A stretch of 64,000 nucleotides of DNA from Polychytrium aggregatum (lineage: Eukaryota > Chytridiomycota > Chytridiomycetes > Polychytriales): assembly GCF_025602895.1 (NCBI RefSeq), contig NW_026516286.1, positions 124,001-188,000 of the forward strand. The letters run 5' to 3'. The notes under the pieces are model-generated. The model was not told where the DNA came from and made no database searches. It was given only the letters and a program-made list of their open reading frames with translations. A program made the translations under genes and the position numbers. This document shows, in pieces, positions 51,708 to 61,355 of the stretch. The stretch's first letter is position 1. Each line of letters starts with the position of its first letter.

Positions 51708-54700
51708 TCATCCCCTCCCCAAACTACGGCCACTCCTACGAACAATAAGTCCAGGCTTGTCGGGGTACCGGCGGTGGAAGTCGGCTATCTTGTCGGGAGC
51801 GTTAACGTAGTTGGCGGGCTCCCAGCTGCGATGATCAGTCGAGTAGCCCTTCCAATCAACGAAATAGCTCAACTTACCGCGGACCAGCTTGGAGTCGAGG
51901 ATCTCCTGAACTTCATACTCCAAGTGGTCGTCGACGCGGACTGGCGGAGGAGGGTCTTGGATGCGGCCGGGGAGGGTGTTCGACTTGTGGGGCTCGAGGA
52001 GGGAGACATGGAACACCGGATGGATCTTGAGATCCTTGGGAAGGTCGAGGCGGAAGGCGAGGGAACCGATGGCTTCGACGATCTTGTAGGGTCCGATGCG
52101 CTGGTAGTCCAACTTCTTGCTTGGACGGGTGGTCTTGATGTTGCGTGTTAGGACCCAGACTTGATCGCCAGGAGCGAACTTGGGAGCGTCGGACTTGTGG
52201 GCATCCGCAAAGCGCTTGTAGTCCGCCTTGGCCTTCTCGAGGTTCTCCTTCAGCAACGCCAAGTTGTGCTGAAGGTGTTCGACTCGGTCGGTCGCGGAGG
52301 GGACATCGAGACTGGAAGGAAGGACCGGAGACTCGAATCGAGGGTTGAAGCCGTAAGTCGCCAGGAACGGGGAGGCCTTGGTCGAGGTGTGCTCGAGGTT
52401 GTTGTATGAGAACTCGGCGAGCGGGAGCAGCATCGCCCAGTCATCCTGCTGGTACGAGGTGTAGCAGCGGAGATGCTGGTTGATGACTTGGTTGACCCGC
52501 TCAGTCTGTCCATCGGTTTGGGGATGGAACGCCGTGGACAGACTGGTCTTGATGCCGAGTTCCGAGCACAGGGCCTGCCAGAACCGCGAGGTGAACTGGC
52601 TTCCTCGGTCCGAGACGATGTTGTCCGGGAGACCGTGGAGGCGGAAGATGTTGTCGAGGAACAGCGACGCTGTTTCCTCGGCACTTGGGAGGGACCGACA
52701 GGGAAGGAAGTGGGCCATCTTGGTCAGGCTATCGACGACGACAAAGATGCAAGTCTTGCCGTTGGACTCGGGGAGGTCGGTGATAAAGTCCATCGTCACC
52801 AGAGACCAGGGTCGCGATGCCGTCGGGAGGGGCTGCAAGTATCCAAACGGCTTATGTCGAGGGACTTTCGAGCGTGCACAAGTGTCGCACGTCGAGACAT
52901 AAGCCTGGACATCCTTGCGGATCGAGGGCCACCAGAACTGCCTCGAGATCAGTGCTCGGGTCCGCCGAATGCCAGGATGTCCAACAGCGACAGGGTCGTG
53001 GCATGACTTGAGGACGGGGACTCGACACGACTCTGGCACAACGATCTTGTCCATGAAGGTGAGGAGATCATCCTTCAGGACATACTTGGGATCGTTGCGG
53101 AGCTGGTCCAGGGACGGGTCCTTTGGTTGCTCCTCGGCAATGAGCTTGAGCAAGTCCACAGGGCGAGTGGAACTTGCATCCGAGGAGCGACGGACGGCAC
53201 AGGCGAACGCCGAAGGTGGCAGCAACGGGGGAGGCTCCTTGGACACAGGTGCGGACGGAGGGACGTAGTCCGGGCGGCGGGAGAGAGCGTCGGCCTTGCC
53301 GTTCTTTGGACCGGGGAGGTATTGAATCCGGAGGTCGAACCGAGACAGGAACTGCGACCACCGGGCGTGTCGCTGGTTGAGGATGCGGGCCGACGCCAGG
53401 TATTCCAAGTTCTTGTGGTCGGTAAGGACTTGGACTGGGTGTTGGGCGCCTTCGAGGTAGTGTCGCCAGACCTCGAATGCCTCCTTGATGGCCAAGAGCT
53501 CCTTCTCATAGATGCTGTAGTTGCGTTCAGCATCCATGAGCGTGCGGGAGTGAAAGGAGCACGGGTGCAGGTGGCCATCGGAGCCGCGCTGGGACAGGAC
53601 GCATCCGATCGCAAAGTCTGAGGCATCAGACTCCACGACAAAGGGCTTGGATGGGTCGGGGTGCGCAAGGACGGGCTCGGAGACGAAGGCTTCCTTGAGG
53701 GACTGGAAAGCCTTGTGGGCGTCGGGGGACCAGCGGAAGACCTGGGACTTCTTGAACAGGAGCGTGAGCGGACCGGCGATCTTGGCATATCCGTCAATGA
53801 AGCGACGGTAAAAGTTCGAGAACCCAATGAAGGAGCGAAGGTCGGAGACATTGCGGGGGACGGGCCAGTCGACAATGGCGGAGAGCTTTGCTCGTTCCAT
53901 CTCGATACCCTTGGGCGAGATGACGTAGCCGAGGAACGAGACCTTGTCCTTGGAGAACTCGCACTTCTCCAGCTTGCAGTACAACTTTGCAGCCTGGAGC
54001 TTGGCCAGGACCTGCTTGACGTGATTTGCATGCTGAGTGGGGTCAGCGCTGTAAATCAAGATGTCGTCAAGGTAGGCAATCGCAAAGTTGTCCAGCTCCT
54101 CACGAAGGACATCGTTGATGAAGTGCTGGAAGGTGGCCGGAGCATTGGTGAGTCCAAAGGGCATCACCAAGTACTCGAACTGGCCGTAACGAGTGCGGAA
54201 GGCCGTCTTCCACTCGTCGCCTGCGCGGATACGCAGCAGGTTGTAGGCCCCGCGGAGGTCCAGCTTCGTGAACACCTTCGCGTCCCGGACTCGGTCCAGC
54301 ATCTCGTTGATCAACGGTAAGGGATAACGATTCTTGACCGTGATCGTGTTCAATGCGCGATAGTCCACGCAGAGACGCAGAGAGCCGTCCTTCTTCTTGA
54401 CGAAGAGGATCGGGGAACCGGCGGGAGAGGACGAAGGACGGATGAACCCTTTGACGAGGTTGTCGTCGAGGTATTCACGAAGGGCCTTGAGTTCGGGCTC
54501 TGACAGGGAGTAGAGTGGTCCGAACTTGGGGGTCTTGCCGGGCTCCAGGTCGATCGGGCAGTCGTACGTCCGGTGCGGGGGCAACGAGTCGGCTTCCTGC
54601 TTCGAGAAGACTGAGCCAAACGACTTGTACTCCTCGGGGATCGACGTCGAGAGGGGCGTCGGATCCGGATCGGTGGCAGGAAGGACGAGGACTTGGAACA

Positions 54701-55667
54701 CAGTCAGGGGGTCGGGGCTAGACTGTGTGTCGAGGACGGACTGCTCCAACGACTTGTACCTGATCGCTTGGACACGGACAGGAGCGGGGCTGGGAGCAAC
54801 GGGACCGGGGAGACCAGGACGGACGGAGACGAGACCGGAGGGACCAGGACGAGCAGCACAGGAACAGGGCACCTCACTCGGAACACAATCAGAATAACGT
54901 TGAGCGATCACTTTATTCTGATCATCTTCGCGAGTACAAACGGTGCGAGGCGAAGAAGCGAGCACCACAGTGGTGTCGGTAGAGGCACGAGGGAAAACAT
55001 TGGGTGTGTCGCCAACAAGAGGAAGGGGAGAAGGAGAAACGGAAGAAACGGAAGGGAGGGAAGAGGCATCCACAACCTTGAGGATGTGGCTTGCAGGACG
55101 GGGAAGGCAAAGGAGTCCACGAGCCCAGTGAAGCCTGGGTTCGATGGACTGCAGCCAGGGATAGCCAAGGATAACGGGTTGGTGGGGAGACTTAATGACA
55201 TCAAAGGAAAGGTGTTGAGTGTAGTCCCCAAGAACAATCTTGAGGGGTTCCGTCTCAAAAGTGATGGGGCCGGAAGAAAGTGGCTGGCCATCGACACCTT
55301 GGACAGGGAGGGGAGTGGATTTGGAAACGAGGGGGACCGAGAAGCGGTCAACAAAGCTCTCGTCGATGAAGTTGCCGGAGGCACCAGAATCGACGAGAAG
55401 TTGGCAAGAGAGGGAGCGACCAGAAGGGAGAACAAGAGAAGCGGAAAAAACGGGAGAAGAAGAAGAAATCGAAGAAACGCACGAAGAAGGCTCGGAGCAG
55501 AGATCAGTGTCGGCAGCATGGTTCGAGCAGATGACCAAGTTCGCAGGTGGTGTGGAGATCGGGAGCTCTGTCAAAGACATCTGGGAGCCAGATGTGCCCT
55601 TAGAAGAGGCGGGTTTGACAGAGTGCGATCCACCACCGACTACATTGATCATTCCACACATAGCCAT
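51708..55667 (-). CDS. E1 pol polyprotein (protease, RT, RNase H, integrase, chromodomain)
   Basis: 1319 residues counted from the ATG at 55667, but the frame stays open upstream to the gag overlap, so the natural product is probably a Gag-Pol fusion made by -1 frameshifting at 55769-55775. The domains are aspartic protease (LVDSGASGNFIDE), reverse transcriptase (FAIAYLDDILIYS), RNase H (FVVESDASDFAIG), integrase zinc motif (HPGIRRTRALISRQFWW, CDTCARSK) and core (MDFITDLPES, VSDRGSQFTS), and chromodomain (YEVQEILDSKLVRGKLSYFV, DWKGYSTDHRSWEP). The stop is directly against the 3' LTR. No inactivating change is visible. Confidence 0.95.
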   Translation of the reverse strand: MAMCGMINVVGGGSHSVKPASSKGTSGSQMSLTELPISTPPANLVICSNHAADTDLCSEPSSCVSSISSSSPVFSASLVLPSGRSLSCQLLVDSGASGNFIDESFVDRFSVPLVSKSTPLPVQGVDGQPLSSGPITFETEPLKIVLGDYTQHLSFDVIKSPHQPVILGYPWLQSIEPRLHWARGLLCLPRPASHILKVVDASSLPSVSSVSPSPLPLVGDTPNVFPRASTDTTVVLASSPRTVCTREDDQNKVIAQRYSDCVPSEVPCSCAARPGPSGLVSVRPGLPGPVAPSPAPVRVQAIRYKSLEQSVLDTQSSPDPLTVFQVLVLPATDPDPTPLSTSIPEEYKSFGSVFSKQEADSLPPHRTYDCPIDLEPGKTPKFGPLYSLSEPELKALREYLDDNLVKGFIRPSSSPAGSPILFVKKKDGSLRLCVDYRALNTITVKNRYPLPLINEMLDRVRDAKVFTKLDLRGAYNLLRIRAGDEWKTAFRTRYGQFEYLVMPFGLTNAPATFQHFINDVLREELDNFAIAYLDDILIYSADPTQHANHVKQVLAKLQAAKLYCKLEKCEFSKDKVSFLGYVISPKGIEMERAKLSAIVDWPVPRNVSDLRSFIGFSNFYRRFIDGYAKIAGPLTLLFKKSQVFRWSPDAHKAFQSLKEAFVSEPVLAHPDPSKPFVVESDASDFAIGCVLSQRGSDGHLHPCSFHSRTLMDAERNYSIYEKELLAIKEAFEVWRHYLEGAQHPVQVLTDHKNLEYLASARILNQRHARWSQFLSRFDLRIQYLPGPKNGKADALSRRPDYVPPSAPVSKEPPPLLPPSAFACAVRRSSDASSTRPVDLLKLIAEEQPKDPSLDQLRNDPKYVLKDDLLTFMDKIVVPESCRVPVLKSCHDPVAVGHPGIRRTRALISRQFWWPSIRKDVQAYVSTCDTCARSKVPRHKPFGYLQPLPTASRPWSLVTMDFITDLPESNGKTCIFVVVDSLTKMAHFLPCRSLPSAEETASLFLDNIFRLHGLPDNIVSDRGSQFTSRFWQALCSELGIKTSLSTAFHPQTDGQTERVNQVINQHLRCYTSYQQDDWAMLLPLAEFSYNNLEHTSTKASPFLATYGFNPRFESPVLPSSLDVPSATDRVEHLQHNLALLKENLEKAKADYKRFADAHKSDAPKFAPGDQVWVLTRNIKTTRPSKKLDYQRIGPYKIVEAIGSLAFRLDLPKDLKIHPVFHVSLLEPHKSNTLPGRIQDPPPPVRVDDHLEYEVQEILDSKLVRGKLSYFVDWKGYSTDHRSWEPANYVNAPDKIADFHRRYPDKPGLIVRRSGRSLGRG

Positions 55668-55732
55668 GCGCTCGACACTTACCTCATGCTCCTTACCATC
55701 GACGCTTGCTTCTGGAGGAAGGGGGGACGGCT

Positions 55733-55775
55733 CCAGATCTAAGCCTCCACTTAGATCTGGGCCTGGTCGTTTCCC
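55733..55775 (-). promoter_or_regulatory. E1 gag/pol -1 frameshift signal
   Basis: On the minus strand the order is GGGAAAC (55775-55769, gag codons tcG GGA AAC), an 8-nt spacer, then CCAGATCTAAG (55760-55750), a 6-nt loop and CTTAGATCTGG (55743-55733). This is a perfect 11-bp hairpin that contains the gag stop codon. Slipping -1 here enters the pol frame, which is open. Confidence 0.75.
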
Positions 55776-56734
55776 GACTCGAAGTGTTCCTCCTCACCAT
55801 CATCGTAGACGATGGTTCGGACAACCTTCGAACGGGGACGGGAGCCGGGAGCCTGAGGACGGGAGCCAGGGAAGCGGGAACCAGAGGCGGGAGCACGGGA
55901 GCCGGACTTGAGGGGGCAGGACTTGGCGACGTGGCCGGGCTTGCCACAGCGGAAGCAGAGGCGCTCCTGGAAACGGCGGTTCTTCTCCTCGGGGGTCAGG
56001 CGGCTGACGACGGCGGCGTCGATCTGCATCGGCTCGGAGTAGAGAACCGGAGGCTCCTGGGCGGGCGGCTGGAAGGACGGAGGTCGGGAGTTGAAGGCCT
56101 GGGTGCCGAAGGAAACAGGGCCAGTGTTTCGGAGCTCGTTGTTGAGCTCGATGATGCGTGCATCGATCTTGAGGCAACGCTCGACGAACGGGACCAAGCG
56201 GAGAGGGAGAGGGTTGATGAAGGAGAGGCGCTGCTTGATCTCCCTCGACAGGCCACGGCGGAAGGCGGATATCTTGGCTTCGTCGTTCCATGGAAGGTCG
56301 GCGGCAACGCGGAGGAACTCTGAGGCATAATCCATGCACGAGCGGTTGCCCTGTGCCATGGAGGAAAGGAGCAGCTCGGCAGTATGGGTGCGGTCGGGAT
56401 CGTCAAACGCTTGGCGAAAGCGTTCCATGAACGAGTCGAACGAGTGCAGGATTTGATCGTTCGATTCGATCAAGGGAGTCGCCCACTGGAGGGCCGGACC
56501 AGTGAGCAAACTCAAGACGTAACCCACCTTGACTTGCTCGGACGGGAACCTGGATGCCTGGAGCATCATGAGCAGGCGGCACTGGTTGACGAAGGGGCGG
56601 AACTTTGACCTGGTGCCGTCGAACTTGTCCGGGGTCGGCATGTGCGGGAGCTGCGGGGCGGCGGAAGAGTGTGTGGTCCGGAGGAGGACCAGTTCCTCCT
56701 GGAGGGCAACGATTTGGGCCTGGAGTTGGTCCAT
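55751..56734 (-). CDS. E1 Gag
   Basis: 327 residues from ATG 56734 (MDQLQAQIVALQEELVLLR). A retrotransposon gag capsid region (YVLSLLTGPALQWATPLIES, CMDYASEFLRVAADL) is followed by one zinc knuckle CFRCGKPGHVAKSCPL (C-x2-C-x4-H-x4-C) for RNA packaging. It ends GNDQAQI at a TAA inside the frameshift hairpin. It forms the virus-like particle with the Gag-Pol fusion. Confidence 0.93.
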   Translation of the reverse strand: MDQLQAQIVALQEELVLLRTTHSSAAPQLPHMPTPDKFDGTRSKFRPFVNQCRLLMMLQASRFPSEQVKVGYVLSLLTGPALQWATPLIESNDQILHSFDSFMERFRQAFDDPDRTHTAELLLSSMAQGNRSCMDYASEFLRVAADLPWNDEAKISAFRRGLSREIKQRLSFINPLPLRLVPFVERCLKIDARIIELNNELRNTGPVSFGTQAFNSRPPSFQPPAQEPPVLYSEPMQIDAAVVSRLTPEEKNRRFQERLCFRCGKPGHVAKSCPLKSGSRAPASGSRFPGSRPQAPGSRPRSKVVRTIVYDDGEEEHFESGNDQAQI

Positions 56735-56840
56735 GTGGGATATGGGGGCGGGGGGGAGAGTGCAGAGAAGACAACAGAGAATAGAAGGATGAGGGCAGCA
56801 ACGAAGCCTCAGCCAAGCAGGTGGTCAGACAGAGAGAGGG

Positions 56841-56851
56841 AGTTCGAACAA
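56841..56851 (-). promoter_or_regulatory. E1 primer-binding site, complementary to the element's own RNA 5' region
   Basis: TTGTTCGAACT on the minus strand, two bases inside the 5' LTR. It is complementary to AGTTCGAACAA in the LTR (56956-56946), which begins 39 nt downstream of the TATA box (56995-56990). This matches self-priming as in Tf1/sushi elements. Confidence 0.65.
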
Positions 56852-56853
56852 TA

Positions 56854-57238
56854 TGTGAGGACCACGACAAGCAACGACACTGGACGACCAGGTGCTTGGC
56901 GAACAACGATAAGCTATATTACGACTTATCAGATAACAACAAGTGTTGTTCGAACTGAAGATACAAAATGGGTGCAAGAAAGGAGGGGCTTTATAGCCAA
57001 GAGGGAAACCGAAGGGCGAAAGTGGGCGAGAAGGGTGGAGCGACAAACGAGGGACGAGAAGGGGGTGCGAGGGAGGCGGAGCATCCAGCGAGAGGGGCGA
57101 AGCACAGCGCAGTCGGAGGCGAAGTAAGAGTCATCGGCGCCAGCCAATCAGGGAATACACGCCAAGACAAACAAACATGACTCACGGTGCATCACGCGCA
57201 GCAGTCCACACGTGTTCCCAACGTGCATGATCATCACA
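56854..57238 (-). repeat. 5' LTR of E1
   Basis: 385 bp, matching 51323-51707. It carries the promoter (TATAAA at 56995-56990 on the minus strand). Confidence 0.93.
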
Positions 57239-59691
57239 GCGGATCCCTCGACACGGAGGCCGACGAAGGGATGTAGTCCGAGCGACGAGACAGGGCATCG
57301 GCCTTGCCGTTCCTCGCACCAGGACGGTACTGGATGCGGATGTCGAACCGAGACAAGAACTGGGACCACCGTGCATGACGCTGGTTTAGGATGCGAGCCG
57401 TTGCCAGGTACTCCAAGTTCTTGTGATCGGTCAGAACGGCAACGGGATGCTGGGCGCCTTCGAGGTAGTGTCGCCACGCCTCGAAAGCCTCCTTGATCGC
57501 CAACAGCTCTTTCTCGTATATGCTGTAGTTACGTTCAGCATTCGAGAGTGTCCGCGAATGGAACGAGCAAGGATGAAGGCGATCATCAGCACCCCGCTGG
57601 GAGGGCACGCATCCAAGCGCAAAGTCCGACGCATCTGACTCTACGACGAACGGCTTGGATGGGTCCGGATGCACCAGAACGGGCTCCGAAACGAAGGCAT
57701 CCTTCAAGGATCTGAATGCTTTATCGGCTTCGCGGGACCACTGGAAGCCATGCGTCTTCCGGAAGAGCCGAGTCATGGGCCCCGCGATCTTTGCGTATCC
57801 ATCGATGAAGCGTCGATAGAAGTTCGCAAACCCGACAAAGGATCGAAGATCCGAGATGTTGCGCGGTATGGGCCAATCCAAGATCGCAGAGAGCTTGGAT
57901 CGCTCCATACCGATGCCCTCGGGCGAGACCATGAAACCAAGGAACGAGACCGAGGTTTTGGAGAACTCGCACTTCTCCAGCTTGCAATACAGCTTTGCAG
58001 CTCGGAGCTTCGAGAGGACCTGCTTGACGTGCTCTACATGCTGCGACGGATCAGCACTGTAGATCAAGATATCGTCAAGATACGCAATTGCGAACTGGTC
58101 CAACTCGGTGCGCAGGACGTCGTTGATGAAGTGCTGGAACGTCGCTGGCGCGTTGGTGAGCCCAAAGGGCATCACCAAGTACTCGAAGTGCCCATATCGA
58201 GTACGGAAAGCTGTCTTCCACTCGTCCCCGGAGCGGATGCGCAGCAGATTGTAGGCTCCACGAAGGTCCAGCTTAGTGAACACCTTCGCGCCTCGAAGTC
58301 GGTCCAGCAGCTCGCCGATCAGCGGTAAAGGGTAACGGTTCTTTACCGTGATACCGTTCAGTGCGCGGTAGTCAACGCAAAGACGAAGTGAGCCGTCCTT
58401 CTTCTTGACGAAGAGGATTGGTGAGCCTGCTGGGGACGACGAAGGACGAACGAATCCCTTGGCAAGATTCTCGTCGAGATAGTCACGCAGAGCGTGAAGT
58501 TCGGGCTCGGACAGTGAGTACAGAGGCCCGAACTTTGGCGACTTGCCCGGCTCCAAGTCAATGGGGCAGTCATAAGGGCGATGCGGAGGCAAGGAGTCAG
58601 CTTCCTGTTTAGAGAAAACAGACAGGAAGTCCTTGTACTCCGCAGGCACTTCGACAGTCGCAGTGCTCGGCTCGTCAGTGGGCAGGACATGGACCTGAAA
58701 GATGGTCAGGGGTTGCGTTCCATGCCTGCATGCATCCAAAGACTCGCGCATCGAGCGGTAATCAATGCTGCAGACGCGGAGAGGAGCGTCCGAGCTGAGA
58801 GGAGGGGCGTGGACAAGGTCAGAATAATGTTCGACGGTTACTTTATTCTGAACAATGTCCGAAGAACAAACAACAGGAGGAGGTACATCAAGGAGGGAAA
58901 GAGAACTGACAACAGAAGAAGGGGTTTGGGAAGAGCGAAGGGGTTCGGGAGGAACAAGACAAGAAGGGGAAGACGAAGGTGGGAGCGTAGGAGAGGAGCT
59001 TAGATCAATCAAAGGAGTGGAATCATCAAGAAGGGGAGTGACATTGGAGGAAGTGGAGCAAGACGAAAGAGAAGTAGTGCATGGAGAGGGGTCGGAATCA
59101 ACAGAAGGAGGGAGACAAAGAAGACCGCGAGACCAGACAATCTTGGGCTCGGCGGTGCGCAACCAAGGAAAGCCAAGGATAAGTGGTTGATGTGGAGACC
59201 TGATCACATCGAACCGAAGGCGTTGCGAGACGTCCCCGAGAATCACCTCGAGTGGAGCAGTCTCGCGGAGGATGGGGCCAGACGACAGCGGCTTACCATC
59301 CACGCCTTCCACTGCCAAGGGCGAAGCCTTGGAGCAGGTGGGGACAGAGTGTCGAGCAACAAAGTCCTCGTCGATAAAGTTGCCAGAGGCACCAGAATCG
59401 ACAAGTCCTTCGCACGACAGAGAATCACCAGAAGGAAGACGAACAGCGACGGGAACAACCAACGAGCAACGACGAACAGACGAAACACAAGACTTTGGTT
59501 CGGTACCAGCTTCGGCACCAGGGTTGCGGCTAGCACAGACAGTTAACTTTGCCGAGGGTTGGCAGGACAGCTCAGGTATTTGCACCTGTGGATGAGGTGC
59601 AGTTCCCAGTGACACCAGAGGTGCCACGGGTACTATGCCAGAGCTGAGAGTGTCCGCCGGTCCAGAGGCAAGGCGAAGCTGTCCGCACATC
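57239..59691 (-). CDS. E2 pol, N-terminal part: protease, RT, RNase H
   Basis: The first ATG in the frame is at 59691 (MCGQLRLASG), but the frame is open upstream to the gag overlap, as in E1. It contains the protease motif LVDSGASGNFIDEDF, RT with FAIAYLDDILIYS and RNase H with VVESDASDFALG. It is cut at 57239 by E1, and the remaining integrase part is at 49777-51317. The protein is related to E1 pol but clearly different, so the two are separate families of one lineage. Confidence 0.92.
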
Positions 59692-59761
59692 ACTGCTTCC
59701 CCAGTACTTACCAAAGGCACCTTACCAATGTCTTCACTTTCGGAAGGCGGTGGGCACGGCT

Positions 59762-59804
59762 CCGGTTCAAGGCCTTCACTTAGAACCGGGCCTGGTCGTT
59801 TCCC
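59762..59804 (-). promoter_or_regulatory. E2 gag/pol -1 frameshift signal
   Basis: GGGAAAC (59804-59798), the same 8-nt spacer GACCAGGC as in E1, then CCGGTTCTAAG (59789-59779), a 7-nt loop and CTTGAACCGG (59771-59762). The stem has 7 plus 3 base pairs around one bulged base and includes the gag TAA. Confidence 0.75.
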
Positions 59805-60757
59805 GAACTGAAGTCTTGCACTTCTCCATCTTCGTAAACGATGGTGCGGATGATCCTCGGGCCGGGAGGTCCAGGGGGCGGTCCGGTAGCTCTGGTAGAT
59901 CCAAACTTGACGGGGCAGTTTCGTACCAAGTGGCCCTTCTTGCCACAGTACAGGCAGAGTCCAAAGCGGCGGCGGCGTTGTTTCTCCTCGGCGGTCAGGG
60001 GTCCAGAGACGGCAGAGTCCACTTGCATGGGCTCGGAAACAATGTAGGAGGGGTGCGGCGGAGCGAGGACGGGCGCGGGAGCGATGGCGGGAACGGCAGC
60101 GGAGGCGGAACCAAAGGCGAACTGGGAAGACCGGTAGCGGGCAGGCGTGCTTCGGCGCTCTTGACGGCGCTCGCGGATTCGTGCATCGAGCTCGTTACAA
60201 AGCTCGATGTACTCCTCCAGATCTCGTGGCAGAGGGCGAACTCGCGAAAGTTCGTCTCTGACATCATCCGACAAGCCAAGTCGGAAGAACGAGATCTTTG
60301 CACCGTCGTTCCAAGTCGTATCGGCGGCAATACGAAGGAACTCGGATGCATAGACTGCGCACGGGCGGTTGCCCTGAGACAGTGTGGTGATCACTGACTC
60401 GGCAGTCCTGGCCCGATCAGGGTCGTCAAACACTTTGGAAAAGCGTTCTAGGAAATCGCCAAAAGAGTTGAGTCGGGGATCACCCATCTCAAGCATCGGA
60501 GTCGCCCACTGGAGAGCCGGTCCAGTGAGCAGACTAATGACGAATCCGACCTTAATCGGGTCAGCAGGGAACCGGTGGGGCTGCATTCGTATATACAGTT
60601 TGCACTGATTTACGAATGCCCGGAACCCTTGCCGGTTACCGTCGTAACGGTCCGGCATCTGCACGCTGTACCCAGCGGCAGGAGCATCGCGAGCTGTCCG
60701 GAGCTCGGCGAGCTCGGCCTCCAAGGCACGGAGGCGGTCCACGAGGGCAGGATCCAT
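59780..60757 (-). CDS. E2 Gag
   Basis: 325 residues from ATG 60757 (MDPALVDRLRALEAELAEL). A longer upstream frame would begin inside the LTR and is not used. The capsid region has FVISLLTGPALQWATPMLEM and CAVYASEFLRIAADTTW, parallel to E1, and the zinc knuckle is CLYCGKKGHLVRNCPV. It ends GNDQARF at TAA 59780-59782. A run of 16 A lies just upstream of the start (plus-strand 60782-60795). Confidence 0.93.
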   Translation of the reverse strand: MDPALVDRLRALEAELAELRTARDAPAAGYSVQMPDRYDGNRQGFRAFVNQCKLYIRMQPHRFPADPIKVGFVISLLTGPALQWATPMLEMGDPRLNSFGDFLERFSKVFDDPDRARTAESVITTLSQGNRPCAVYASEFLRIAADTTWNDGAKISFFRLGLSDDVRDELSRVRPLPRDLEEYIELCNELDARIRERRQERRSTPARYRSSQFAFGSASAAVPAIAPAPVLAPPHPSYIVSEPMQVDSAVSGPLTAEEKQRRRRFGLCLYCGKKGHLVRNCPVKFGSTRATGPPPGPPGPRIIRTIVYEDGEVQDFSSGNDQARF

Positions 60758-60923
60758 GGCGGGACTGGGACTGGGACTGGGAAAAAAAAAAAAAAAGCGA
60801 GGAGGTTCAAGAACAGGAGAGCGAAGAGGGCTCAGACACAAGTGTGCTTGAGGTTCGGACAGGACTAGGAAAGGGGCGGGGCTAGGAGCGGAAGATACCA
60901 AGCAGGTGGTATCAGTAGAAGAG

Positions 60924-60935
60924 AGTTCGAACAAA
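60924..60935 (-). promoter_or_regulatory. E2 primer-binding site, self-complementary to its LTR
   Basis: TTTGTTCGAACT on the minus strand, one base inside the 5' LTR. It is complementary over 12 nt to AGTTCGAACAAA at 61035-61024, which starts 39 nt after the TATA box at 61074-61069. Confidence 0.65.
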
Positions 60936-60936
60936 G

Positions 60937-61355
60937 TGTAAGGAGTGAACAAGCGCAAGGACGAAGACCAAGTGCTTGGTATGAGCTTTATTAGCTTTTA
61001 GCCCCGAACACCAAAGAACAAGTTTTGTTCGAACTGGTGTTCAACATAGGCTCAGACATGCAGGGCTATTTATAGACCGGGAGAAGGTCGAGGGGCAAAA
61101 GTGGGCGAGAAGGGTGGAGCATCACAGAGAAGCGAGAAGGGGGTGCGAGAGTGGCTGGTGTGCAAGCGAGAGAGGCTTGGCACAGCCCGGGGACATGTGC
61201 CGAGCGGTGGGGGAGGCAGGAAACCAGTAGACGCGGGTGGCAACGGCGCGTGCTCATGCATGGGGGCAAACAAACACGTGGGGACTCATGATTGGTGCGG
61301 AGGGCGAGAGCATGCGGGACAATCTCATTGGTCCGTTGTGATGCTGGTCATCACA
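60937..61355 (-). repeat. 5' LTR of E2
   Basis: 419 bp, matching 49358-49776 with a constant offset of 11579. TATAAA is at 61074-61069 on the minus strand. Confidence 0.92.

Larger units (their letters stand above)
51323..57238 (-). mobile_element. Ty3/gypsy chromovirus E1, inserted into E2 pol
   Basis: The 385-bp LTRs at 51323-51707 and 56854-57238 (offset 5531, no indel found) are flanked by the perfect 5-bp duplication GCGGA (51318-51322, 57239-57243). The internal region has gag (55751-56734) and pol (51708 to about 55769) with all domains and no stop. Identical LTR-derived reading frames show it is very young, and it must be younger than E2. All parts needed for movement are visible, so it may be active. 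Confidence 0.95.
49358..61355 (-). mobile_element. Ty3/gypsy chromovirus E2, itself interrupted by E1
   Basis: The 419-bp LTRs at 49358-49776 and 60937-61355 start TG and end CA and look identical in the stretches compared. The target duplication TGTGC flanks them (49353-49357, 61356-61360). The internal order on the minus strand is gag, then pol (protease, RT, RNase H, integrase, chromodomain). E1 inserted within pol between the RNase H and integrase parts. Without E1 the element is about 6.1 kb with open gag and pol, so it was probably intact until interrupted. Confidence 0.93.

Noticed and set aside
56838-56853. tRNA-like TTCGAA sequence next to the LTRs as a tRNA gene or tRNA-primed site
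   Set aside because: No cloverleaf is present, and the match to the element's own LTR explains it better than a tRNA 3' end.
58855-59190. Plus-strand ORFs inside E2 and E1 rich in Glu/Gly/Arg
   Set aside because: Antisense of the retrotransposon polyproteins.
59718-59720. Start of E2 pol at 59720
   Set aside because: The codon there is GTG. The first in-frame ATG is at 59691, and the conserved frameshift signal suggests that pol is made as a Gag-Pol fusion.
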